Source of the DNA: Paracoccaceae bacterium
GTDB lineage: Bacteria > Pseudomonadota > Alphaproteobacteria > Rhodobacterales > Rhodobacteraceae
NCBI GenBank assembly: GCA_014879735.1
Contig: JACSRN010000076.1
Coordinates: forward strand, 1 to 64,000
Length of the DNA stretch: 64,000 nt
Direction: 5' to 3'
Positions within the stretch are counted from its first letter, which is position 1, and the number at the start of each line of letters is the position of its first letter. Positions 26,186-34,062 of this stretch are shown piece by piece. A program made the position numbers and the translations under genes. The notes below the pieces were generated by a model. The model made no database searches, was not told the DNA's origin, and was given only the letters and a program-made list of their open reading frames with translations.

Positions 26186-26203
26186 ATATCATCTAATCTT
26201 TAT
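26186..26203. promoter_or_regulatory. Island operator copy (left half) before aminotransferase gene
   Basis: ATATCAT-CTAA-TCTTTAT keeps the TCAT-nTAn left half, while the right half is poor. The overlapping 17-mer TCATCTAATCTTTATTG (26189-26205) differs at only two positions from 40087-40103 in the transporter promoter region. Confidence 0.4.
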
Positions 26204-26241
26204 TGCGCATCTGATCAGTATTGGCTTGACCTTTAAGAGCA

Positions 26242-26259
26242 TAATCATATAGCTGATTT
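26242..26259. promoter_or_regulatory. Island operator copy before MerR gene
   Basis: TAATCAT-ATAG-CTGATTT has a perfect left arm and 5/7 in the right arm. Its reverse complement shares the exact 12-mer CTATATGATTAT with 30917-30928. It covers the presumed -10 region of the MerR promoter. Confidence 0.55.
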
Positions 26260-26374
26260 TGCCTGTGACGACGTGAGGGTTCTCTATCGCCGGCAGGCCC
26301 CGCACCGAACGGGCGCAGGCATGGTGCAAGCAGGGTTGCCACCGCGGCCGCGGGCCGATCCACCAGGAGGAACG

Positions 26375-26842
26375 ATGGCAGGGCAAGGCAGTTTCACACG
26401 TGGCGAGGTGTGCGAAATGCTCGGCCTGACGCGCCGGGCGGTGGGGCATTACGAAAACCTCGAACTGATCTCCTCCGCCGGCCATGGCCGCGACAAGCGG
26501 TATTCCCGCCGCGAGATCGCCCGGCTGAAGCTGATCTTGCGCGGTCGGCGCTTCGGCATGAGCCTGGAGGAGATCCGCCAGTGGCTCAATCTCTACTCAG
26601 AAGAGGGAAAGATGCGCCAGCTTCTGGTCTGGGTCGACATCGCCGACCAGCGCCTGCACGCGCTGCGGGCCGAACGGGCGGACCTGGCACAGCGGATCGA
26701 GGAACTTCAGATCCTTCGCGACGAGGTCGCGCAAACGATCTCGGGCAGCGAGGATGTCGGGGCAGATCGGGTCGAGCGGCGCCCGTCCCAGCCATCGGCA
26801 GCTGCGGCCCGGGCCAGCGCTGCCGCCCTGTTATCCCCTTGA
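26375..26842 (+). CDS. MerR-family transcriptional regulator
   Basis: This 155-aa protein has a MerR winged helix at residues 6-72 (FTRGEVCEMLGLTRRAVGHYENLELI, KRYSRREIARLKLILRGRRFGMSLEEIRQ), followed by a coiled-coil dimerisation helix to about 125 and an Ala/Ser/Pro-rich tail. There are no C-terminal metal-binding cysteines, so it is not a metal sensor. The pattern is closer to LiuR-like MerR regulators of acyl-CoA and amino-acid degradation. The ATG at 26375 follows a perfect AGGAGG by six bases; longer upstream frames are non-coding. It is divergent from the aminotransferase gene, which it may regulate. Confidence 0.88.
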   Translation: MAGQGSFTRGEVCEMLGLTRRAVGHYENLELISSAGHGRDKRYSRREIARLKLILRGRRFGMSLEEIRQWLNLYSEEGKMRQLLVWVDIADQRLHALRAERADLAQRIEELQILRDEVAQTISGSEDVGADRVERRPSQPSAAAARASAAALLSP

Positions 26843-27071
26843 CGCGGCGTGGCCCTATCGGACCGCCAGATCGGGTTTCCCGCGCCGGGGTTTCCGGTGC
26901 AACCCTTGGTCGGCAGGCCGGACCTGTCTGACGTGACGGATGCGGCTGCCGGAGAAGCTGTCGTGAAATCCGGCATGGCCAAGCGGTGTGTGGCCGGGGC
27001 GCCCGATGCAGCCGCCCGCCCCAAACGCAGCAAAACCCGGTCTGCTGGTGGGCACCTGCGGCCCCACCCCG

Positions 27072-29132
27072 TCAATGGATGTCGATGACGTAATTGCCGA
27101 AGCGGCTGAGCGTCACGCTCGAACCCGGGCCGACAACGATTGTTGTCAGAACCTCATCCACGATCAGCGGGCCGGCAACCGGCTGATCGATCGCCAGCGA
27201 AAGCGGGCCGTAGACCGGGACCTCAGCCGACGCACGCAGATCACGAAAGTAGGCACGCCGCGTGCCGGCGGACGGCTGGGGCTGGTGTCCCAGGCTGATG
27301 TCGGGCAGCTTTATATCGCTCAGTTTGCCAACGGCGAGCAGGTTCCATTCGGTGATTTCCACGTCTTCCTGTTCCGATGCCGCCTGGTACAGTTCGCGGT
27401 GCAGTTCGTGGAACCGGGCAGCAAGGCCGCGGCCCGGATCCTCGGCATCGAGATCGGCAGGCTCGAACGGAAGCGAGAGTTCCCAGACCTGAGCCCGGTA
27501 GCGGGCCTGGCAACTCCACCTCATGTGCCGGTTTGCGGGGGCGACATCAAGACCGACCAGGAATTGGGTGCCTTCGGCCTGCAGCTCGGCCAGCGCCTTG
27601 CGGACCGCCGCGGTATCGAAGGCACCTGTCGTTGTGGCCAGGCTGCGGGCAAAACCAAAGGTCGCATCGCCGGCCAGGATGCCGAACGCCGACAGAACCC
27701 CGGCCATCTTTGGCAGGATCACCCGCTTCACGCCGATTTCGCGCGCAATGGAAACCGCATGTGCCCCCGCCGCCGCCCCGCCGGCCACCATGATATATTC
27801 CCGCGGATCAACGCCGCGCCGGACTGTCAGATCCTCGATGGCCGAAACCATGTCCTGCTCACAGGCAAAGGTGATCAGGCCCGCAGCCTCTTCGATGCTG
27901 TTGCCGAGGTGCCGGGCGATGTGTTCGCCGACCACCGCTTCGGAACGCTCGCGCGACAGGGTCATGCCGCCGCCGGAGACGAAGTTCTCGTTCAGATATC
28001 CCGACAGCAGATTTGCATCCGTGACCGTCGGCCGCGTGCCACCCCGGTTGTAGCAGGCCGGCCCGGGGTAGGAGCTTGCGCTTTCCGGTCCGACATGCAG
28101 AAAGCCGCCGGCATCGACGCGGGCAATGGATCCGCCGCCAGAGCCGATGGTGTGGATTTCGACCGAAGGCACGCCAAAGATGTGACCGGCGATCGTGCCC
28201 GCCCGATGCATCGGAAGTTTGCCGGCAGTCGTGATCGACACGTCGAAGCTGGTACCGCCCATGTCCACGGTAATGATGTTGCCTTGGGTGTCGCCCTCCA
28301 TGCCGGCAAAGCGGCGGCCAGATTCCGGGGCAGCGGAGGGACCGGAGAAACACAGATAGACCGGGCGACGCAGAATGTCCTCGGGCGCGGCCTTGCCGCC
28401 GGACGAGGTGATATAGGTAAGTTTTCCCCGGTAGCCCACCTGTTCCAGACGGTTGCGCATGGAGGCCACGTTCAGGGCCACCAGCGGCTTGAGCGAAGCG
28501 TCGAGCGCGCAGGACATGGCGCGCCGGTGCTCGCGCAGGCAGGGGTTGACCTCGTGCGACAGGCTGAACTGGGCCTCGGGGAAATGCTCGCGGACCAACT
28601 CGCCGATCCGCAATTCATGGGCGGGATTGGCGATCGACCAGATCAGCGAGACGGCAATCGCCTCGACCTTTTCAGTGCGCAAGGCCAGGATCGCCTGAAC
28701 GACGCCGGCTTCGTCCAGCGGCAGCAACACCTCGCCCTCGGCTGTCATCCGCTCGGAAACCTCAAAGGTCAGGGCGCGGCTGATATAGGGTTCCGGGTAT
28801 TTCGCGTGCATGTTGTATGTGTCTTCCTTGCCCCCCTCACGGATGACAAGGACGTCGCGGAACCCCTTGGTCACGATCAGCCCGGTCCGCGCCGCCTGGC
28901 CTTCCAGAATGGCATTGGTGGCCGCCGTGGTGCCGAAATCGATCCGGGTCAGACGGTCGAAGACGGCCTGCGGGGTGATCCCGTTTTCCCGGGCAATCAG
29001 GTCGATTCCGTTGAAGAAGCCCTGGATGATGTCGGGTTTGGTGGATGGCGTCTTATAGCCGACCACCGACCCGTCCTCATAAGACACGACAAGATCGGTG
29101 AAGGTGCCACCGACATCGACTGCGACATGCAT
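27072..29132 (-). CDS. hyuA: Hydantoinase/oxoprolinase family subunit A (HyuA-type)
   Basis: This 686-aa protein starts MHVAVDVGGTFTDLVVSYED, the phosphate-binding loop of the ASKHA-fold hydantoinase A family. Further family blocks are DFGTTAATNAIL near residue 68, ITVDMGGTSFDVS near 290 and IGSGGGSIARVD near 325. With subunit B it would hydrolyse a cyclic amide (N-methylhydantoin, 5-oxoproline or similar) using ATP. Related A/B pairs also make up acetone- and acetophenone-carboxylase-type enzymes, so carboxylation cannot be excluded. Start 29132 has AGGAG seven bases before it and lies 20 bases behind the HyuB stop. Confidence 0.92.
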   Translation of the reverse strand: MHVAVDVGGTFTDLVVSYEDGSVVGYKTPSTKPDIIQGFFNGIDLIARENGITPQAVFDRLTRIDFGTTAATNAILEGQAARTGLIVTKGFRDVLVIREGGKEDTYNMHAKYPEPYISRALTFEVSERMTAEGEVLLPLDEAGVVQAILALRTEKVEAIAVSLIWSIANPAHELRIGELVREHFPEAQFSLSHEVNPCLREHRRAMSCALDASLKPLVALNVASMRNRLEQVGYRGKLTYITSSGGKAAPEDILRRPVYLCFSGPSAAPESGRRFAGMEGDTQGNIITVDMGGTSFDVSITTAGKLPMHRAGTIAGHIFGVPSVEIHTIGSGGGSIARVDAGGFLHVGPESASSYPGPACYNRGGTRPTVTDANLLSGYLNENFVSGGGMTLSRERSEAVVGEHIARHLGNSIEEAAGLITFACEQDMVSAIEDLTVRRGVDPREYIMVAGGAAAGAHAVSIAREIGVKRVILPKMAGVLSAFGILAGDATFGFARSLATTTGAFDTAAVRKALAELQAEGTQFLVGLDVAPANRHMRWSCQARYRAQVWELSLPFEPADLDAEDPGRGLAARFHELHRELYQAASEQEDVEITEWNLLAVGKLSDIKLPDISLGHQPQPSAGTRRAYFRDLRASAEVPVYGPLSLAIDQPVAGPLIVDEVLTTIVVGPGSSVTLSRFGNYVIDIH

Positions 29133-29152
29133 CAAAAATCTCCTGATCCTGC

Positions 29153-30844
29153 TCAGCGCGCCGCGCCATAATGCCGTGCGGCAAAGTCGGGGGTGATCCA
29201 GCCCTCGCGCACATCGTGATCCACCCGTGCGCGATCGCGCTGCGCGGGGTCGCCATAACCGCCGCCGCCGCATGAATCCGAATGCAGGCGCTGGCCCGGC
29301 TGCAGCAGGATATTGCCATTGTTCGGCAGCAGCTCGCGTTCGCCCGGATGGCGCTCAAGCCAGGCGCCGGTCGGTGCCGCGTCGCTGCCGCCACGGACTC
29401 CCTTGGGCGGTATCCGGCTGGAGCCGGAGTAGAAGATGAACCGCACCGGCGCCTTGTGCGCAAAGAATGTCACCGATGCGCCCGGACCGCCCTGAAACTG
29501 TCCGGCACCACCCGAATCCTGCCGGATCGCCAGTTTCTCGACGATGATCGGGTGTTGAAGTTCGGAGACCTCGACCGAGGATTGCCACACCGCGCCCTGT
29601 GTCGATGCCGAGCCATAGGTCAGCCAGCCATCGCTACGGGCCGTTGCGGGCCCGCCCCAATAGCCCATCAGAATCTGGTTCACATAATCCTTGTCGCCGT
29701 AGCGCGGATCCTGCCCGGAAATGACCGAGGCAGAAGCCGGGACGCCGACGGTGGAATAGGCCGAGCCAAGCCCCGCACCCAGTTGGGCATAAAGCGCGTG
29801 AAGATGCGACGCGAAAGCCGAGCACAGGTTCGAGGTGGCGGCGCTCGTTGCGGCGGGCTTGCGCGGCTTGCCGATGACCGCACCTTCGCGCATCTTCACC
29901 ACGATGCGCCGGAACGCGCCCGAGCAGCGCGGAATATCCGCACCGAGCACATTCAGCGCCGACATCCGGCATGACGCAAGCGTGGTCGATTCAGTCAGGT
30001 TGATGCCCAGCGGCACGTTGTCGACGTTGCGTGTAAGGTCGATCTCTATTCGTCCCGCCTCCGGATCTACCGCAATCTCCGCGTGAATAGGAATCCCGTC
30101 CGGGTATTGCGGCAGGTCAGTTTCATACCTGTAGGTACCTTCGACCTTTCCCTTGGGAAGCTGTGCAATGGCACTGGCCGTCATGCGTTCGGCATAGGAC
30201 TGGAATTCGTCGACGAACTCCTCCAGCAGGTCGGCACCGTATTTATCGCAAAGCTCCTCAAGCCGCTTTTCACCCGTCCGGACCGCCGCCAGACAGGCTT
30301 TGTAGTCGCCGTAGAACTGCTCGGGCGCGCGGATGTTGGCCCGGCAGATATCGACCACTTCGCGGACGTCGCCATAGTTCTTCTGGATGCGCACGCAGGG
30401 CAGTTGCAAACCCTCCATGAAGCGATCCACCGCATCCGCGCCATAGGTGGTGGGTGTTGGAAAGCCCATGTCGGCGAAATGTGCCCGCGCAATGGCGTAA
30501 AAGCGGATGCGTCCGCCAAAGAACACCGGAACGCAAAGCGTGAAATCGGCGCAATGCGTGTTGCCGAGGTATCCGTCGTTGTTGGCGAAGCAATCGCCCG
30601 CAGCCATGTCGTCGCCGTAAAGTTCGGCGGTGACGCGGGGGATCAGGTCGATGGCGCCGGTATGGACCGGAAGCCCGATCGCGACAGAGATCGACTGGAA
30701 CTTCGCATCGGTGATCGAGCAGGAAAAATCCATGGCCGTGTTCAGCACCCCGGATCTGCCGGATTTGAACAGCGCGTTCACCATGTCTCTGATGATGGCT
30801 TCGAACCGCCGCCGCAGAACGATCATCAGGAAGTTGTCGATCAT
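29153..30844 (-). CDS. hyuB: Hydantoinase/oxoprolinase family subunit B (HyuB-type)
   Basis: This 563-aa partner of the A subunit has family blocks DFSCSITDAKFQ near residue 39, DCFANNDGYLGNTHCADFTL near 85 (metal/substrate region), GFPTPTTYGADA, ESTTLASCRMSALNVLGADIP near 270, and the Gly-rich end LHSDSCGGGGYGDP. The ATG at 30844 is preferred over a GTG at 30880 because GGGGAG lies ten bases upstream. Together with HyuA it forms an ATP-dependent amidohydrolase-like complex in the cytoplasm. The promoter region upstream (30845-30988) contains an island-operator copy, so hyuB-hyuA is its own transcription unit. Confidence 0.92.
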   Translation of the reverse strand: MIDNFLMIVLRRRFEAIIRDMVNALFKSGRSGVLNTAMDFSCSITDAKFQSISVAIGLPVHTGAIDLIPRVTAELYGDDMAAGDCFANNDGYLGNTHCADFTLCVPVFFGGRIRFYAIARAHFADMGFPTPTTYGADAVDRFMEGLQLPCVRIQKNYGDVREVVDICRANIRAPEQFYGDYKACLAAVRTGEKRLEELCDKYGADLLEEFVDEFQSYAERMTASAIAQLPKGKVEGTYRYETDLPQYPDGIPIHAEIAVDPEAGRIEIDLTRNVDNVPLGINLTESTTLASCRMSALNVLGADIPRCSGAFRRIVVKMREGAVIGKPRKPAATSAATSNLCSAFASHLHALYAQLGAGLGSAYSTVGVPASASVISGQDPRYGDKDYVNQILMGYWGGPATARSDGWLTYGSASTQGAVWQSSVEVSELQHPIIVEKLAIRQDSGGAGQFQGGPGASVTFFAHKAPVRFIFYSGSSRIPPKGVRGGSDAAPTGAWLERHPGERELLPNNGNILLQPGQRLHSDSCGGGGYGDPAQRDRARVDHDVREGWITPDFAARHYGAAR

Positions 30845-30909
30845 GTCAGGCTTGCTCCCCGCCTCGGATGGATCTGGCACGCGCCCCCGGGGGGACTCGC
30901 ATCACCTAT

Positions 30910-30929
30910 AATTAATCTATATGATTATA
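30910..30929. promoter_or_regulatory. Island operator copy before hyuBA
   Basis: AATTAAT-CTAT-ATGATTA (30910-30927) has a perfect right arm and a weaker left arm. The 12-mer TATATGATTATA at 30918-30929 is identical to 50407-50418. It is 66 bases before the HyuB start. Confidence 0.5.
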
Positions 30930-30988
30930 CTTATATCACAAGAACATTCGCAAGACTGTCTGCAAATATGCGGCACGCGCGGCTGCGG

Positions 30989-32299
30989 TCATCGCTTGCG
31001 CAGATCCCACCAGTCGAGCAGATTGTGCCATTCGATGCCCAAGCGCGAATAGACCGGGTTCATGAATGAGGGGCCGGGAATCCTGCGGAAGGGCAGCCGG
31101 TCCAGCGCCGTTGTTGATTCTGCGGCAGGCCGGCCAAGAATCCGGTTGGCGACACGGTTGCCAAGGTAGGTTCCGAAGCACAGACCCACGCCGGCATAGG
31201 CGGCGGAATAGTGGATACCGTCGGCCTCCCCCATATGCGGATTGAAGTCCATGGCAAAGCCGATCACGCCATACCAGCAATGGGTCAGCTTTACACCCTC
31301 CAGTTCCGGCACCATCTGCACCATGTCCCGGTACAGCGTCGCGGCATGAACTTCGGGATCGTTCCCCCTCATTCCGCCGCGCCCGCCGACAAGCAGCCGC
31401 GTTCCATCCGGCGAGGGGCGGATCCAGCTCATCGACCGCTTGCTGTCGGCCAGTTGACGACCGGCGAAAAACCGCTGCATCAGGTCGGGCTGCACCGGCT
31501 CGGTCGCCGAAAGATACAGGCGGGCCGGCACGATCCGCTGCTTCAGATAGGGCAGGGCCCTGTCGGAATATCCGTTCGTCGCCATCACGACATTGCGCGC
31601 CTTGATCTCGCCGCGCTCTGTCCGGACGATATGCTGGTCCATGCTGCGGTCAATGCCCAGAACGCGGCAGTTTCCGATCATGTCGACGCCGGCACCGGCG
31701 GCGGCCCGGACCAGCCCCTGCACGTAAAGCCCGGGATGCAGCGCCATCGAATTCTCGATGTACAATGCACCGTGATAGTTTCGGACGCCGGTTCGCCGCA
31801 CCACCTCGGCACGATCGATCGGCTTCCAGTTGAGGCCGATCCCCCGCTCAGCCTGCAGAGCAGCATCAGCCACCTGGTGACGATAATGTTCCGGGGTACA
31901 GGCCAGGAAATAGCGCTCATATGGCCGGAGCATCGGATCGAATCCATAGCGTCCCGGCACAGCGAGCAGATGGTCGAAAGCATCGACCGCGACGCGCGCA
32001 ACCGCGGCGCCCAGTTCGGCGCCGTGACGTTTCTCCAACAGCTCCTGATGGACAAAGCCGAACGGCACGACGGAGCCGTTGTTACGGGTGCTTGCCCCGG
32101 AACCGATCTGCCCCGCATCAACCAGCAGGACCCGCCGGCCGCCCTCGGCCAGGGTCAGCGCCGCTGACAGGCCGGTAACACCCGATCCGATGACGACCGC
32201 ATCATAGCTGCGGTCCGGCGTATCGCGCGTGCCATCAGTGGGCGGGGCGGCCTCCCACCAGTAGGGCGTTGCTTTGAAGTCGGAGGAGATCACGCCCAT
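30989..32299 (-). CDS. FAD-dependent amine oxidoreductase (DAO / PuuB-like)
   Basis: This 436-aa flavoprotein has its dinucleotide-binding motif VVIGSGVTGLSAAL at residues 35-48 after a short WW-containing N-terminus. The FAD-contact stretch IGSGASTRNNGSVVPFG is near 69-85 and the C-terminal AYAGVGLCFGTYLGNRVAN near 385. The architecture resembles gamma-glutamylputrescine oxidase and related D-amino acid/sarcosine oxidases, which oxidise a C-N bond to an imine with release of aldehyde or amine. Start 32299 (MGVISSDFKATPYWW) fits the family; a longer frame to 32422 is not convincing. A 303-bp gap separates it from the aldehyde dehydrogenase gene, so it has its own promoter. Confidence 0.88.
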   Translation of the reverse strand: MGVISSDFKATPYWWEAAPPTDGTRDTPDRSYDAVVIGSGVTGLSAALTLAEGGRRVLLVDAGQIGSGASTRNNGSVVPFGFVHQELLEKRHGAELGAAVARVAVDAFDHLLAVPGRYGFDPMLRPYERYFLACTPEHYRHQVADAALQAERGIGLNWKPIDRAEVVRRTGVRNYHGALYIENSMALHPGLYVQGLVRAAAGAGVDMIGNCRVLGIDRSMDQHIVRTERGEIKARNVVMATNGYSDRALPYLKQRIVPARLYLSATEPVQPDLMQRFFAGRQLADSKRSMSWIRPSPDGTRLLVGGRGGMRGNDPEVHAATLYRDMVQMVPELEGVKLTHCWYGVIGFAMDFNPHMGEADGIHYSAAYAGVGLCFGTYLGNRVANRILGRPAAESTTALDRLPFRRIPGPSFMNPVYSRLGIEWHNLLDWWDLRKR

Positions 32300-32602
32300 G
32301 GCGGTGCCTTTCAACGGGGAGAGTGCCACAAAAGTCCTGCCGCCCGGTCGCCGAAGCAATTCGTTCCCTGACGAAGACCATCGCCCATGACACCGATGCG
32401 GATCGTTCCGGCGGGCCGACACGCGACAGGATCGGCACTCCAGGACGCAGAGTATAAAGCTAACTCATTTAAGTCAATTGGCTCATATCTCTCGCCTGCG
32501 CTGTCATTGTCATTTCCTGCGGTCGCCCCGCAGCGGCCGGGGCTGCGGCATACCCGTTCCGGTGCATGCATCATCGGGTCCGACAGGCCTTACCCCCGCG
32601 CC
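32300..32602. other. 303-bp gap with promoter elements for the flavoprotein gene
   Basis: No gene is seen. On the minus strand a TTGACT (32477-32472) and TATACT (32456-32451) stand 15 bases apart, a slightly tight promoter spacing. They are overlapped by an island-operator half-copy at 32462-32479. The remaining bases are GC-rich leader and downstream sequence of the aldehyde dehydrogenase gene. Confidence 0.5.
32462..32479. promoter_or_regulatory. Island operator copy (left half) over a candidate promoter
   Basis: AACTCAT-TTAA-GTCAATT keeps TCAT-nTAn. TAACTCATTTAA at 32461-32472 matches 11 of 12 bases at 40083-40094. It overlaps the candidate -35 box of the minus-strand flavoprotein gene. 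Confidence 0.35.
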
Positions 32603-34039
32603 TCAGACCGCCACGTCGATATGTTGCGGGCGCAGGAACTCGCGCAGTCCGTCCTCGCCCCATTCCGAGCCGACGCCGCTTTGCTTGAACCCGGTCTGCG
32701 GGGCATCCGGACGCAGGGGCGAACCGCCGTTGATCTGGACGGCACCCACCCGCAGGCGGCTGCACAGGTCCAGACACTGCCTGCGGTCGCCGAACAGATA
32801 GGTTTTCAGACCCAGATCTGAATCATTGGCGATGTCGATGGCTTCGTCGATGCCGCGGTAGGTGATCACCACGGAAACGGGTCCGAACAATTCCTCGCGG
32901 GCAAGCGGGTCGGCGTTGGTCAGGCCGCCGATCAGGGTTGGGTTTACAAACCATCCCCTGGCAAGGTCGGGGCGGCCGCCACCGGCAATGATCTCCGCGC
33001 CGCGGGCAAGGGCGGCCTGAATCCGCTGCTCGACAAAGTTCCGCTGCGCCTCGCTGATCAGCGGGCCGAGGATCGTATCGGGATCGCGTGGATCGCCGAC
33101 TTTCAACCGCTGATAGGCCGCTCTGCTGGCCACGCAAAACTCGTCATATCGCGAGGCTTCAACCAGGATGCGGGTGGGAGAGCCGCAGCCCTGCCCGGCA
33201 TTGCGGGCATAGCGCGCGTGCAACTGGAACGCATATTTCTCGTAATCTACCCCCGGAAGCATGATGGCGGCGGATTTTCCGCCAAGCTCCAGAACGACGC
33301 TGTGAAGCTGTTCGGCCGCCTGCTGCATGACCTTCCGGCCGATGTTGACCGAGCCCGTGAAGGTGACTTTGTCCACGTCTCGGTGCTCTGTCAGGGCACG
33401 GCCAACCTCTGCCTGACCGGCGACCACGTTCAGCACGCCCGGTGGAATTCCCGCCTCGACAGCAAGCTTGCCGAGGATGTTCACCGCCAGCGGAGCCTGT
33501 GGCGACGACAGCAGCACCACGCTACAGCCCGCCGCCATCGCACTGCCGGCCTTGCTGGCACCGATCAGCAACGGGTAGTTGAACGCTGAAATCGCTGCGA
33601 CGACACCGACCGGCCGATACACCAGCGAACTTACGCCGGTCGCCGTGGCGTTGAACCCCAGCTTGACGGTGCGGTCCTTCAGCGCCTGGTCGGCGAAGGC
33701 GCGCAGGAATTGCGCGGGTGTCCGGACGTGGTTCGCCGTCAGATTTATCGGCGTGGCGATCTCGGAAATGATCGTGTCCATCAGCAGATCGCAGCTTTCG
33801 TCGATCAGATCGGCAAGGCGGCGCAGGCATTGCGCGCGAAACGCCGGATCAGCCCAGTCGGGGTTGCCCAGGGCGGCGCGGGCTGCCTGGACGGCCTGAT
33901 CGACCTGTTCCGGAGTTGCCGCCCGGACTCGCGCGACTTCTTCCTCTGTCACCGGGCTGAAGACGGCAATCTCGGGACCGGCGCCCTCGATCAGTTGGCC
34001 GTCGATCAGGAGACGCGCGTAGGGTGCGATAGCTGGCAT
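32603..34039 (-). CDS. NAD(P)-dependent aldehyde dehydrogenase
   Basis: This 478-aa enzyme of the ALDH superfamily oxidises an aldehyde to a carboxylic acid. The general base Glu is in VVLELGGKSAAIML (about residue 251) and the catalytic Cys in ARNAGQGCGSPTRI (about 285). The NAD-binding FTGSVNIGRKVMQQAA lies between 225 and 245, and the late FGPVSVVITY motif near 385. It sits 23 bases behind the dehydrogenase/GcvT-type gene on the same strand and would naturally oxidise the aldehyde formed by one of the flavoenzymes. Substrate is not evident. Confidence 0.93.
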   Translation of the reverse strand: MPAIAPYARLLIDGQLIEGAGPEIAVFSPVTEEEVARVRAATPEQVDQAVQAARAALGNPDWADPAFRAQCLRRLADLIDESCDLLMDTIISEIATPINLTANHVRTPAQFLRAFADQALKDRTVKLGFNATATGVSSLVYRPVGVVAAISAFNYPLLIGASKAGSAMAAGCSVVLLSSPQAPLAVNILGKLAVEAGIPPGVLNVVAGQAEVGRALTEHRDVDKVTFTGSVNIGRKVMQQAAEQLHSVVLELGGKSAAIMLPGVDYEKYAFQLHARYARNAGQGCGSPTRILVEASRYDEFCVASRAAYQRLKVGDPRDPDTILGPLISEAQRNFVEQRIQAALARGAEIIAGGGRPDLARGWFVNPTLIGGLTNADPLAREELFGPVSVVITYRGIDEAIDIANDSDLGLKTYLFGDRRQCLDLCSRLRVGAVQINGGSPLRPDAPQTGFKQSGVGSEWGEDGLREFLRPQHIDVAV

Positions 34040-34062
34040 GGGGCTCTCCGTGGGGCGGTGTT

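Larger units (their letters stand above)
26072..26374. other. 303-bp divergent promoter region of aminotransferase and MerR genes
   Basis: No gene is seen. The central 90 bases are AT-rich and carry two copies of the island element (26186-26203 and 26242-26259). A TTGACC (26226-26231) and TATAGC (26248-26253) 16 bases apart could be the promoter of the MerR gene, its -10 overlapped by the second element. The stretch 26260-26374 is GC-rich untranslated leader ending in AGGAGG. Confidence 0.6.

Noticed and set aside
26988-29171. 727-codon plus-strand open frame opposite hyuA
   Set aside because: HyuA on the minus strand has all family blocks; the plus-strand frame has mirror-type composition and no recognisable domain.
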